A stretch of 64,000 bases of DNA from Rhynchopus sp. YZ270_cl-10 (lineage: Eukaryota > Euglenozoa > Diplonemea > Diplonemida > Diplonemidae): the NCBI GenBank assembly GCA_964035575.1, contig OZ037834.1, positions 1,581,598-1,645,597 on the forward strand, in the 5' to 3' direction. Below, piece by piece: positions 38,433-48,373 of this stretch. Under the pieces are notes generated by a model that saw only the letters and a list, made by a program, of their open reading frames with translations, had not been told where the DNA came from and searched no databases. The translations under genes were made by a program, and so were the position numbers. Positions within the stretch are counted from its first letter, which is position 1. Each line of letters opens with the position of its first letter.

Positions 38433-39033
38433 TGGGTCGATTTCAAAACCCCCCCCCCCCCAAAAAGTTCTTTTTTGTCTTTTTCATGATATAGGCAGTT
38501 TTTTTGCAGTCTGAGGTCCGGAACCGCCCCAAAAACGATTTTCTGGGAGGTTTTGGGAGGTTTTGGGGCGAAATGGACCTTTTTTGACCATTTTTATGGT
38601 ATTTTTAGGCTGTTTTTGGCCCTTCTTCTTACACAGCCTATTGGGGGTCAAAATAGCTATTTTTGACCAAAAAACACAATTTATTTGACGCCAGGAGGCC
38701 TCCGTTGGCCCAAATATATCCCAAAAATGGGCTGTGAGCCCAATCCGACCTGTTTTGGGCACATTTGGCACTTTTCTTGGTGCTTATTTGATGTTTTTTG
38801 GTCAAAAATAGCTATTTTGACCCCCAATAGGCTGTGTAAGAAGAAGGGCCAAAAACAGCCTAAAAATACCATAAAAATGGTCAAAAAAGGTCCATTTCGC
38901 CCCAAAACCTCCCAAAACCTCCCAGAAAATCGTTTTTGGGGCGGTTCCGGACCTCAGACTGCAAAAAAACTGCCTATATCATGAAAAAGACAAAAAAGAA
39001 CTTTTGGGGGGGGGGGTTTTTGAAATCGACCCA
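38433..39033. mobile_element. 601-bp fold-back MITE
   Basis: Two arms of about 245 bp are near-perfect inverted copies (TGGGTCGATTTCAAAA.. at the left, complement at the right), with a spacer of about 105 bp between roughly 38680 and 38785. TA lies directly outside each end (38431-38432, 39034-39035). The arms are so similar that opposite-strand frames in the two arms encode the same 58-residue string, which is not a protein. Arm identity suggests recent origin or arm conversion. Confidence 0.88.
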
Positions 39034-40065
39034 TATTGATGCATACCAAAAAGAAGATGAAACCTAGTATTGTAGATAAAATGTTTGTGCGAAAGCGAAA
39101 GAATATGAACTCCCAAACATTTATCAATGTGACCAACACAGTTCCAGGTCATCTTTACCAACGTTTTTTTTTATTTTCCTTTGGCCCTGGTTTGGTTCTT
39201 TACAGCCACACTTCGTAAGGCTTCGATTCATCTTACCAAACCCTCCCTCCCACACACCCCCTTTTTTTTTGCGTGTAGATGCTCTTTGCTTGAGTGGTCC
39301 CTACTCAGTGACGTGACGCGGAGTGCTTACAACTGTGCTCGCATTGTCACTGCTTGTGGGAGACCCTCGACGGGAGATGTACGTTGCAAAAGAAACTCAT
39401 ATTTTTTTTTACCTCTGCTGGTGTGGCTGAACGGGGGTGGTGATTCGCACTTCTTGCACCTTTTTTGTGCCCTCCCACATAAAGTAAAAAAAAAAGTTTG
39501 GGTACATTTAGTGCACCCTATTATACCTTCTATTCAGTAGAATAGTTAGTATATGAAACAATTTGCCCTCCCATTCAGCCACACCATCTGCTGTTTTTAT
39601 ACCAGAGTGGCACAACAAAAGGAACGAACAGTAAATAGCGTTCTCCAGGATGTATTTTTTTTACACCCCAAGTTGTTATTTTTTTTTTCCTTTTTGCGCA
39701 AACGCTCCTTCTCTTTGCTCTCTTTTAAGGATCCTGTGAAAAAATGGTTGTTATCTTGTATAGTAATCGAAAATCAAATGAATTCTTTTCGCGCAAAAAA
39801 GTGCATTTCAAAAGTATATTAACAAACGACTGTCCGAACAACATGAGTTCCTTTCTGGCATTTTAATTCGGGAGAGACGGTAAGGCTTGGACCTCCCTCC
39901 CCCTTTCCCCACCCCCTCCACACATCCCCACCCCCCAGTCATCCCTCCAGGGTTTTTATGTTTGCTGGATGAGAGCAGTGACTATATTTTCTGATTTATA
40001 GGACCTAATGCAGTTCAGGTCCTGCTTCATTTTGATGTGTTTTCCCCCCCATTTATAAAAAAAAA

Positions 40066-40118
40066 TAGTGAGGAGCACCTCCGAGTGCCTGCACTGATCC
40101 AAATAAAATTGTTACGAA
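40066..40118 (+). repeat. Short repeat family S1, copy a
   Basis: AATAGTGAGGAGCACCTCCG followed by AGTGCCTGCACTGATCCAAA. Related to 40534-40590, 56441-56490, 61588-61643 and, more weakly, 61983-62046. Bounded by A-runs. Confidence 0.5.
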
Positions 40119-40301
40119 AAAAATTCTCCGTTTTTCCCTTTATATAGCAAGGGGTTTCCAGAACCCCTTCATGCGCGCTTTTTATTATTTACTGATGTTT
40201 TGGGTTCTCAATGAGACTCAATACAATTTTTTTTTTAAACCTTCGGACAACGCTGTGTACAGAAGTCCTCATTTAAGTATCACTCCTTTGGGTTACGGTC
40301 T

Positions 40302-40390
40302 TTTGTGAGGCGTGTGTATCTCAGATTAGTTTACGTAGGGCACTTGCACATACCTACCTCGTTAGGCGATTGTCGATACTGCCAAAAACG
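40302..40390 (+). repeat. Short repeat family S3, copy a
   Basis: Ends with TACCTCGTTAGGCGATTGTC GATACTGCC. It shares (T)TAGGYGATTGTYGAYAC with 42335-42390 and 46965-47025. In the other two a CCCACC..GGTGGG hairpin precedes the motif; here it is degraded. Confidence 0.5.
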
Positions 40391-40533
40391 AAGTTTTTTT
40401 TTTTTTTTTTTTTTGCATTTGAATCCTTTGGCGTGATATCATTTGATACGCATGAACACAACCGAGCTGCATTTTTAGCACGTTTCAGCTACTCTTTGAT
40501 ATAACGTCGGATGGTGAAGAATAGTAAAAAAAA

Positions 40534-40590
40534 TAGTGGAACACACTCTCGGGTGTCTCCACTAATACAACCAAGTTTCCAAAAAAAAAG
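40534..40590 (+). repeat. Short repeat family S1, copy b
   Basis: AATAGTGGAACACACTCTCGG then GTGTCTCCACTAATACAACC and AAGTTTCC followed by A's. It is the clearest statement of the family consensus together with 61588-61643. Confidence 0.55.
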
Positions 40591-40923
40591 AACACAACGA
40601 GTAAACCAATTCCATTTTTTTGCGTACCTACAGTGGGTGTAGCTTTCTTCCCCCTTTTCCCACCCCCCTGCTTTTTGTTTTTTTATATCTTCCTTGATGC
40701 AACGTGACTACAATGAATCTTCCTTCTGCTTTCCCCTCCTCCCCTTACCTCAACCAAATTGCCTAGTAGAAGCGGTGCTTAAGCAACTTTCTGTTTTTTT
40801 CAAAGGTTTGGCTGTGGCGAGGCAGGGAAACAGGGTGATGGGTAGCGTGTAGTATTTACTCAGTATTTCCCCATCAAAACATGCATAAAAAACAAACGCT
40901 GTTTTTTTTTTTTCTCTCTAATA

Positions 40924-41761
40924 CCGTCAGTGTTGGAGCGTGGATTGGGTATTTTGGAAAACGACCCGGTTTGACCCGGTTTGGGGGGTTTTTTGGTAAA
41001 AAAAATTTTCGCGCTGCGCGCGAAAATTCCTGTGACAAGCTCGCCGCTCCCCCTTTTTTCATTTTTCGGGCATTTATATCAGGGTTCTCCATCATCATCA
41101 TTTTTTCCCTTTCCCTCCGGGAAAGTTTCCCAGCCGCACTCCTTTAGTCGCAAAGTCGGTAAGACCAACGGTGACAGCGCCGCAGGCACGGTACGCAACT
41201 TCTGTGATCGAAAACTGTTCGGCGTAACCACATTCTGAAAAAAATATGAGAAGCGCCGAGGCAAACGATACTATTTTGAGGAAAGGTTTGGACACCTTTC
41301 ATTCCTGTGCAATGTGGGTGGAGACATGGTGAGACGACGGGAGTATTTCACTGTGCAAAATTTGTCCATTTTTGCACATCGACCCCACCACTGGCCGAGA
41401 TTGGCCCAAAAAATGCGAACATCGGCCTTTTCATGTGCGCCCTCGCACTGGGAGGGCTCGACCCACCGTAGGGGCTGAGACCCACAACTGAGATCCTACC
41501 AAAAAACGCAAAATCCCACTCGTCAAAATCCTGATTTCACTTTTTTTTTTTTTTTTCCAAACCGGGTATTTCGCCAAAATCCACTTTTTTTTTTTTTTCC
41601 CGGTTTTGAAACCGGGTCAGAGTACCACGCTCCATCCCTGAATACCGTAAGCGTACAAATAGTGTACCGTAAGGAATGTGGACCGTAAAAAAAACGTGGA
41701 ACATTTTCAGTTTTTGGGGAGCGTAGAACATTATTACGTTCCACTATTGTTCCGCTTACGG
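40924..41761. mobile_element. Small MITE split by a hAT element
   Basis: An inverted-repeat element of about 118 bp once the inserted hAT and its duplicate are set aside: CCGTAAGCG at the left, CGCTTACGG at the right, TA outside (40922-40923, 41762-41763). The inner arms ACAAATAGTG and CACTATTGT pair too. The hAT element sits four bases inside the left end, so the small MITE is the older of the two. Confidence 0.75.
40928..41640. mobile_element. 713-bp hAT MITE with perfect 8-bp target duplication
   Basis: The right terminus is CCACGCTCCATCCCTG, the left CAGTGTTGGAGCGTGG (inverted pair, two mismatches), followed inward by GACCCGGTTT arms. AATACCGT occurs immediately outside on both sides (40920-40927, 41641-41648). 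An 8-bp duplication plus a CAGGG-type end is the hAT signature. The interior has a GCGCGC hairpin (TTTTCGCGC..GCGCGAAAA at 41007) and no transposase. Confidence 0.9.
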
Positions 41762-41954
41762 TATGTTCTGATGGATGGAAATACGTAATAATACAATACC
41801 TTCCCAGTAAGAAGGGTAGAATACCATTGAGACACAAAAAAGGGGGCAGTGATGATGGTGTTAGTGATTTTACCCCAAAAAGCACCGAAGGTGCTACAAG
41901 AGCGGGGGAGTCACGAACACCAGATGAATGTTTTGTTTTGTTTTTTTTGTTGTT

Positions 41955-42020
41955 GGTGCTTTTCGGAAATCGGTCAACGACCTGTCAGCGAGCTGTCGAT
42001 ATCGACCCCTCCCGGAGCAC
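41955..42020 (+). repeat. 66-bp dispersed element, copy 1
   Basis: GGTGCTTTTCGGAAATCGGT CAACGACCTGTCAGCG.. to CCCGGAGCAC. The ends GTGCTTTTCGG and CCCGGAGCAC are inverted to each other, and GTCGATATCGAC inside is palindromic. Copy 2 lies at 62068-62128 with about 90% identity. A very small MITE is the simplest reading. Confidence 0.65.
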
Positions 42021-42334
42021 GATGTGTGTGTTTTGTTTTTACCATCCCAGTAGGAATGTTCCCCCTTATAGTATAAGATGTGTGGGTACATGAGGCATCT
42101 TACAAAACTTCTCTTTGATTTACCATTCAATTTAACCGCATTTCTCCCCCATACCTAGTCAGTGTTTTCACCCTGTGTACACTGTACTTTTTTTAGGACT
42201 TTACAATTTCCCCCCCTCTTTTCACCACTTTTTCAACCCCCCCTTTTTTGCTTTCTTTGCTGACATTTTGTTTTGCCAGGCGTTTTTTTTTTACGCAGCA
42301 AAAGCACGAATCCAAAAAAAGCTTGGAGTGTGTA

Positions 42335-42390
42335 CAGACCCTGGTTACCCACCCAAGGTTGGGTATTTAGGTGATTGTCGACACAACCAA
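42335..42390 (+). repeat. Short repeat family S3, copy b
   Basis: GTACAGACCCTGGTTACCCA then CCCAAGGTTGGGTATTTAGG and TGATTGTCGACACAACC, followed by A-rich sequence. Contains a small hairpin (CCCACCCAAGGTTGGG). Related to 46965-47025 and 40302-40390; an A-rich tail suggests a SINE-like origin, unproven. Confidence 0.5.
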
Positions 42391-42468
42391 AAACAAACAA
42401 AAAAATCAACACCACACCAACACACCAAACCCCTTCCCCCCTTCCCTTATACTTTGTTCTTCCCATCC

Positions 42469-42525
42469 CTCCCTCTCCCTCTCCCCCTCCCTCTCCCCAC
42501 TGCCACTACCACTATTGCTCTCCAG
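42469..42525 (+). promoter_or_regulatory. Pyrimidine tract and AG acceptor upstream of the HAD gene
   Basis: An almost pure C/T run of over 50 bases ends in TCTCCAG at 42525, 28 bases before the ATG at 42554. It is the strongest acceptor-like site in the window and is inferred to be a trans-splicing (or 5'-UTR intron) acceptor. It excludes the earlier in-frame ATG at 42371 from the mature mRNA. Confidence 0.55.
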
Positions 42526-42553
42526 ACATCCCTCCCTCCCTCTCACCCTTACA

Positions 42554-43159
42554 ATGGGTGCATGCGGGAGTCAAGATGCAAAACAACCAACAAACACGAC
42601 ACCAAAGGGCGTATTGCGAAAGAAAACTGGGATTAAGGTAGGTGGGGAGGGCCCGCCTCTGGTGGTGCTGGACTTTGACTTAACGCTGACGAGCGTGCAT
42701 TGTGGGAAGCGGAAGATGGGGGTGGAGGAGTGTGTGCAGATGGGGGCGGCCGCGATATTTGACACACCACCCGGACGGTTGAGGAGCATTGAGACGTTTT
42801 TATCAGATCTTTCTACCGACACTGCGGCGACGGTGGTGGTGTTGACATTGAATACACGCGATGTGGTGCAGGCGTGCCTCAATATTGCAGGGCTTGCACA
42901 ATACGTTGACAAAATCATTTCCTGCAGCTCCGGCAAAAAGGGCGAACGTGTCATGCAGCTGGTCAACGAGCTAGCACCCATTCGCGTCGTCTTCGCAGAC
43001 GACGACGAACGCAACACACAAGACGTCAAACAGTACGTCACCAACGGCTGCGTTCTCCTCGTCTCCGGCACGCAAGGCCTCCAACCACGTCATATGGAAT
43101 GGCTCTTCTACGCTGCAAAAGGCGAACTAAATACTTATCACGAAATGCGCTCTCAATGA
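42554..43159 (+). CDS. HAD-superfamily hydrolase-like protein, N-terminally acylated
   Basis: 201 residues from the ATG at 42554. The start MGACGSQ fits N-myristoylation (Gly2, Ser6) with Cys4 as a palmitoylation site, so the protein should sit on the inner face of a membrane. HAD phosphatase motifs follow: motif I D40-F-D42-L-T44-L-T, motif II LTLNT, a lysine in SSGKKGERV for motif III, and motif IV FADDDERN. No large cap domain is visible. Likely a phosphatase of unknown substrate. An in-frame ATG at 42371 would add 61 residues of Pro/Ser low complexity; I reject it because a pyrimidine tract and AG separate it from the real start. The second half of the gene uses more C-ending codons than the first. 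Ends TGA. Confidence 0.78.
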   Translation: MGACGSQDAKQPTNTTPKGVLRKKTGIKVGGEGPPLVVLDFDLTLTSVHCGKRKMGVEECVQMGAAAIFDTPPGRLRSIETFLSDLSTDTAATVVVLTLNTRDVVQACLNIAGLAQYVDKIISCSSGKKGERVMQLVNELAPIRVVFADDDERNTQDVKQYVTNGCVLLVSGTQGLQPRHMEWLFYAAKGELNTYHEMRSQ

Positions 43160-43699
43160 AGAAAAAATCCCTCATTCTCTCCATGATGAATTGCCTTAGC
43201 TTTGTGGAGTTTCCCATAACGCAAGATAAGGTAGGGTGTTGCAAAATGTTTTGCATCTCTTGGTGATAGGTTTTGGGGGGGGTTTTTTAGGGAGGGGTTT
43301 TTTCGATATTCTCATATTGGTGCAGTCTAGAAAGGTCTGCAGTTAGGGAGGGTGTGTGTGTGTGGGTGGGGGGTGGGGGGTGGGGTGGGCTCTGACACAA
43401 CTTGATACGGATCGAACGTCAAAATTATATACAAAAATCTTGACGTATGTGGTACATGCTTGCGGTTTCAGATCAAGGGGATTGTGTGTGTGTTCGAAAG
43501 CAGGGTGTAGTTCCTTAGGAATATTATCCAGCATGTGGCTGTTTTGATAGTAAATGTGGGTTATCCCTAGTGTTAGGGGAAAAAAACGGCCCATTGTGTA
43601 TGTGTGTTCTATTTGCCTTCTTAGGTACGTTCCTCTGTCAAAGGTTTCGAAAGGTTACTAAACACGCGAAGCTTTGGTTTATGCTCATACCACCTTTTC

Positions 43700-43760
43700 T
43701 AGACAAGGTGATTAAGCATGAGAGGCTTAGGGTCATCTTATAAACTTTTCTTTTTTCTTT
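43700..43760 (+). repeat. Short repeat family S2, representative copy
   Basis: AAGCATGAGAGGCTTAGGGT CATCTTATAAAC followed by a T/C-rich run. Variants of TTAGGTTCATCTTACAAAC plus pyrimidines also occur near 31640, 39220, 42090, 54023, 57690, 58648, 60420 and 61800. GGTTCATC resembles an RNA polymerase III B-box only loosely. Confidence 0.45.
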
Positions 43761-44149
43761 TCTGTGGGTCTACCCCGGTACAGCCGGTCATACCAAGGTA
43801 CACTGTTCACGAGAGGGGGCTTTGTATTTCAACTCTACTTTTCTTTGGGATATAATGGTAAGCATGATGCCGTAGTACCTGTATTGAGCCTAATGTATTA
43901 GGAAAAAAATGAAAATGAGAAGTGGAGGGTAAGTCGCGAACTCGACACCAAAGAGCATTTATTTTCCCCTATGGGGTCTTTACTGCATTGAGAGAAGGTT
44001 TTCAATTTGACAAAAATTGATTAATGTAATCGATGTCATGCAAAAAATCCCGCTTTTTTACCCAATATTTCTGAGTGAACAGTTGAACAACATTCTATAT
44101 GATTGCGTCGGTGTGCAAAACGTTGCGCACCCTTTTTTTCCTACTTTTT

Positions 44150-44678
44150 GAGGTGATCCAGCGCACACTTTTCCACACTTTTTCACACCGTGAAAACATG
44201 TGAAAATAAGTGAAAACGTGTGAAACCAAGGTGAAAATGTGTGAAATCAAGTGAAAATGTGTGAAACCAAGTGAAAACATGTGAATCCAAGTGAAAATGT
44301 GTGAAACCAAGTGAAAACATGTGAATCCAAGTGAAAATATGTGAAACCATGTGAAAATGTGTGAAACCATGTGAAACCAAGTGAAACCATGTGAAACCAT
44401 GTGAAAACATGTGAAACCAAGTGAAAATGTGTGAAACCATGTGAAAACACCAAGTTTTTTTTCTGGAGGAATCCACTCAGAGTGCGTGAAGCAGTTTTTT
44501 TTTCACTTTCGTACACACTTTTTCACACCGTGAAAACATGTGAAAATAAGTGAAAACGTGTGAAACCAAGGTGAAAATGTGTGAAACCAAGTGAAAATGT
44601 GTGAAACCATGTGAAAATGTGTGAAAATGTGTGAAACCAAGTGAAAATGTGTGAAAAAGCGTGAGACTGGATCACCTC
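44150..44678. mobile_element. 529-bp inverted-repeat element carrying a minisatellite
   Basis: The outer ends GAGGTGATCCAG and CTGGATCACCTC are inverted. ACTTTTT precedes and ACTTTTC follows, a possible 7-bp target duplication with one mismatch. The interior is two arrays of 10-11-bp units of the type GTGAAACCAA / GTGAAAATGT (44190-44450 and 44530-44660). Both arrays open with the same run, CACACTTTTTCACACCGTG, so one array is a duplicate of the other. Confidence 0.75.
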
Positions 44679-45961
44679 ACTTTTCCACAAAAAAAAAAAA
44701 AAATCAATTCCTACTTCTCTGTTGGAAGGAGGTGTGTAATTTGTCTCTGTGACGCATTTCATCATTTCATATCTTCTGTTGTGTTAAGATGCGTGTGTAT
44801 GCCTTGTGCGGCTTTTGCATCTTATTTTGCAAAAAAAAAGAAATAAAACTTTCTCTCTTTCCCTCACATTTGTTTTAATACGAAGGCAGATTATCACAGT
44901 GTGGTATCTGATCATTCTCTTCAGTTTTCATGTTACCCCACACCCCACCTTAAAAACCCCCTCCTCTTTTGAATTGAACGAAAAAGAACAAGAACGTCCG
45001 TCAATTCCGTTTTAACAAACCCCTTTGTCAAAGGGACTCTTGCTCGCACATCTGGCGTGCGCACTTCGGCACGTGCCCTGATTGATCTTCTCAGAAACTA
45101 GCAACTGCTGCCTGAGTTAAAAAAAAGGGGATCAATGAATCAATGACTTCGGTACCGCTCATCATACTCTATCTGCAGTTGCCCTCCTTTCTTTTCTCCC
45201 CTCTATTTTTCTTTTCTTTTTGACGGAAACCAAAGAAAGCTGCAAAATACATAGTATCTCACGAGTAACCAAGTACTCAGGCCCTCTTCGATTGAGGGTA
45301 AATTTTACTTATATGATATGTGTACACAACGACGCTCATGTATCGTGCATTGTTTTCGTTCAATTTTGTTTGGTCAAACGCGACCAGGCTTTTTCGCTCC
45401 GGTATTATGCCCAACAGAGTTTGGAAAAAAGGTTAAACCTGAGACATAAGGAAAGTGTTTTCATCGAGCGAGAAAAATGTTTGTTGTTCTCAATCGGAAA
45501 AACCCTGGTCAAAAAAATGCTCGTAAAATGCAAAATGGCGAAGGTTTCGCCTTTACCCTACCTTTACCAAGCAGTAACGGAAAAAAAGGTACACAGGGAA
45601 TTTTTTTTTATGCCCTCCGACCCTATCTTATTTAGCGATACGCCTGAACATGGCTCCAAACTCTAGTGAGCACTGTGCGTCTCCTGAAAGATCTAAAAGG
45701 GGTTCAGGTAGATGAGATATTTCTTTACATTTTTTCCTTTTTTCTACGGGTATGCAGAAGAAGAGGTACGTTCATCGTTCAAGGGGAGGGGGGTTATTTT
45801 TAAAATAAAATCCGTCTTTTCGTTTTTGCAGAGTAAATAGTGCCTTACGTCTCGCCGGTGTCCCGGTGAGATGTTTGCACTTTCAACTTCTCATTTTGTT
45901 CGGTTCTGTCTTCCGTTTTTTCAGAATTGGTTTTGTTTTCGTTTTTTTGTTTTATTGGGAT

Positions 45962-46194
45962 AAGGACAGTCTGGCCACACTAAGTGTGGCTTTTTGGACA
46001 GTATGGGCCCAAAAGGTTTTGATAAAGACTTCTCGGGATTCAACCAGAACCCCGAGAACCCACATAAAACCCAAGAGCCTGCTGGGTCTGAACTGTCTTT
46101 CTGTCAAATATTTTGGATCTAAACTGTCTTTCATAAAACGTTTTGGGCCCATACTGTCCAAAAAAAGCCACACTTAGTGGGCCAGACTGTCCTT
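45962..46194. mobile_element. 233-bp MITE with long terminal inverted repeats
   Basis: AAGGACAGTCTGGCC(A)CACTAAGTGTGG.. on the left pairs with the complement at the right for about 55 bp with a few small gaps, including a GGACAGTATGGGCCCAAAA block. The arms hold a nested CCACAC..GTGTGG hairpin. No clear target duplication is visible. No coding capacity. Confidence 0.82.
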
Positions 46195-46497
46195 GTCCCT
46201 TTTGTATTTTGTTTTTTTTGTTCTTGTCTTTCACCCCCTTCCCCAGATCCCTGCTCTTTCGCATTTACTGTGATAATGTGTCCACGAGGTGCGATGGATT
46301 CATTTTTTTTTTTTTTCAAGTTTTCACCTTTTTTAAAAACTGACTGTACCAATGTGCACACAGTTCCTGATTTTTTTGGTGATTAAACATGAGAGTCTTT
46401 TGGCCATGATTTTCTTGACCAACTTTTGGCAACTGTCGTGAGGGCGGGCCTGGGGATGTGGATCGTTCCCCCAGAGAGCTGGGAAGGGATGATCCTG

Positions 46498-46726
46498 AGG
46501 AAGATATAGAGAACGATGCATAAAATCAGAGGGCAGACCATCCTACGATATCCTCTACAAGGATGATCAAGAGGACGACCCTCGAGCATCAATCCCCTTG
46601 GAGCATATCGCCGGTGCCCCCCCCACTACGGTAAAACCCTGGGGCACGTTGTTACGAATCCGCCCTCCGACCTCGTCATTCGCGACGGAGATGACGCGGA
46701 CATGGCAGAAGGGGAAAGGCCGCTGA
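46498..46726 (+). pseudogene. Possible decayed coding fragment with a Tudor/chromo-like string
   Basis: A stop-free stretch with no ATG at its start encodes YDILYKDDQEDDP..SIPLEHI, which resembles the Y-D-I-x-Y-D-D-G strand pattern of Tudor-like domains. The frame opens directly after a stop and closes at TGA, with no neighbouring domain. Base composition here is more GC-rich and codon-like than the flanks. It could be an isolated exon or chance. Confidence 0.25.
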
Positions 46727-46964
46727 CGGAGTAGTGTTGGCCAAACGGGGTGTCATTGGATCATATGACTGCAGTGGCTTCCACGCACCCTGTTCGTCTT
46801 TGGTGTGAAAAGGCGCAGGGTGAATGGGTAGGAAAAAAGTTATGCGGAAACCAGGAAAAAGTACAGAAGAGGTGGGAAAATCGATGGTGGACACTACTCT
46901 CACATCCTCTCTGAACTACGTCTTTTCCTTCCGTAGTACAAGAAGGCTTTTTTTTTGGCCTCCG

Positions 46965-47025
46965 TTGAGTACACCCTAGTTTCCCACCTCGGTGGGTCCT
47001 TAGGCGATTGTTGACACAACAACAA
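46965..47025 (+). repeat. Short repeat family S3, copy c
   Basis: TTGAGTACACCCTAGTTTCC followed by CACCTCGGTGGGTCCTTAGG and CGATTGTTGACACAACAACA, then A-rich. Same order as 42335-42390: a CCCACC hairpin, then TTAGGCGATTGTTGACAC, then an A-rich tail. Confidence 0.5.
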
Positions 47026-47497
47026 CACAAAAAAAAACAATGATTATTTTTCGAACGCAACAACTCTATTGGCACAGAGTTTCTCCCCCCTCGCCGTATT
47101 TTCTTTAAAAGAAGAGGTGCATTGGCACATTCATATTACAAATTTTTTCTCTCCCCCCCCTTCTCCCCCCATTATTGCCTCGTTCGTGCAAACGGGTTGC
47201 CAAAGAAAAAAAGGACCTTTTTAAAACTATAACAGCATTGCCAAGAGGGAATAGAATCAACGGAAGGTGCCTGCTAAATTGTTTTTCATCCAGTATTCAT
47301 CCAGCACCTCACTAACGTCTCTCTGACGTTTCAGTGGTCGTCTCATAGTGTGTCCCTCCTATCAGGCAGCCTTTTTCAGATGGCCCAATATCCTGAAGGC
47401 AAATTCCATTTGAAATGTTTTTTTCTTTTTTTATTCCATTAAATTCCGCCTCCAATTTATATCTTAGACAGCGAATACACAAAAAAATCATTAAAAA

Positions 47498-48373
47498 ATG
47501 CGTCGAAATATCGCCTCCCTTCGCACCCTACACACTGCTTCTGGCCGATCCACTGCAGGGTCTACACCTAGTCCCCTCCCGCATATCTCTCAGCTTTGTA
47601 CCCGCAGCTATCACGACACATCAGAGGGGTATGAACAGCCACAGAGTGCGCCGTCTTTGCATTTACCGCCTTACTTTGAGTTGAAGGAGCTGGGAAACAA
47701 TTTTCGGTATAAGACTGACCCTTCGTGGGTGATTGATGTGATCCAGAAGGACTGTGTGCGGGAGGAGGGTTTGACGTATGTGGCTGAGGCAGCGACGTAC
47801 AGTGTGACGTTCTTTCAGTTGGTAAACTATTGTGCAAAACGGGGGTATGAAGTCTCAGCGTATGGAGTGCAGGAAGCCTCTGGGAATGCAAGAGGGTCAC
47901 GACGGTGGGCAGTGTTGCACAGCAAAGAGCTGCAGAGTCTTCATATGAGCTCTGCGGCACCACCAATGCAAGCGGATCCGTACAATTCAAACAGAACCTC
48001 ACAGCATGAAATCGCAAAGGGAATTGAAAACGGGAAGTACCTCAAATGGAATGACGAAGTGGTTCCCACAGAGCGGCGGATGAAGGCAGAGGACATGGTG
48101 TTCTACGATGTGGCAGAGAACGCCCCGGTGGCTGCGGGGGCGGTGGATGCGGAGGTGGTGGTGCAAGGCGACAAGGGGGTCGTGGAGAGCTCTAGCAGCT
48201 CCCTCGGGGCCTTTGCAGCCGAGGTCCACGCCCGCGCAGAAGAAAACCTCACAGAACGGATGCGCGACGTCGTAGCAGACGACTCCCTAGAACGGACGAG
48301 GGAGGGGAGGAATGTGACCGGAAGGTATATGGTATGTAGAGGGAAAGGGTTAGGGGGGGGGGATAATGTGTGA
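47498..48373 (+). CDS. Unknown protein with mitochondrial-type N-terminus
   Basis: 291 residues as read without introns. The first 38 residues (MRRNIASLRTLHTASGRSTA..) are rich in Arg, Ser and Thr and free of acids, like a mitochondrial presequence. A better-ordered core follows (about 60-150, DPSWVIDVIQKDCVREEGLT..), then an Ala/Val/Ser-rich acidic part. I recognise no family. The acceptor-like AG is at 47467, 30 bases before the ATG. The 3' end is uncertain: TATG|GTATGT at 48330 looks like a splice donor and CCGCAG at 48453 an acceptor, which would replace the Gly-rich last residues (CRGKGLGGGDNV) with a basic tail ending at about 48573. Start firm, end doubtful. Confidence 0.65.
   Translation: MRRNIASLRTLHTASGRSTAGSTPSPLPHISQLCTRSYHDTSEGYEQPQSAPSLHLPPYFELKELGNNFRYKTDPSWVIDVIQKDCVREEGLTYVAEAATYSVTFFQLVNYCAKRGYEVSAYGVQEASGNARGSRRWAVLHSKELQSLHMSSAAPPMQADPYNSNRTSQHEIAKGIENGKYLKWNDEVVPTERRMKAEDMVFYDVAENAPVAAGAVDAEVVVQGDKGVVESSSSSLGAFAAEVHARAEENLTERMRDVVADDSLERTREGRNVTGRYMVCRGKGLGGGDNV

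Larger units (their letters stand above)
37954..42553. other. 4.6 kb gene-poor region with mobile elements
   Basis: No credible coding frame. It contains the 601-bp fold-back element, a hAT MITE nested in a smaller MITE, a 66-bp dispersed element, and single copies of several short repeats, each listed separately. The rest is A/T-homopolymer-rich with C-rich runs, for example at 39895-39940. Confidence 0.6.
43160..47497. other. 4.3 kb gene-poor region with mobile elements
   Basis: No complete gene recognised. It contains a GT-rich run (43350-43390), the 44150-44678 and 45962-46194 inverted-repeat elements, a possible decayed coding fragment at 46498-46726, and short repeats near 43715 and 46965. 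A TTG-initiated frame at 45220-45666 (148 codons, Lys/Phe-rich) has no ATG start and no recognisable domain. Confidence 0.55.

Noticed and set aside
38484-38984. Two frames of about 95 residues with the same C-terminal sequence
   Set aside because: They are the two arms of the fold-back MITE read on opposite strands.
42371-42553. Upstream in-frame start extending the HAD protein by 61 residues
   Set aside because: The extension is Pro/Ser low complexity encoded by the pyrimidine tract, and an AG at 42525 should place the mRNA start after it.
44095-44765. Minus-strand frames rich in Phe, His, Ser and Trp (FTHFHLVSHVF type)
   Set aside because: Translation of the GTGAAA minisatellite; not a protein gene.
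45220-45666. 148-codon plus-strand frame after a pyrimidine tract
   Set aside because: It begins with TTG, has A/T-rich biased composition and no recognisable domain. Kept only as a note in the intergenic entry.
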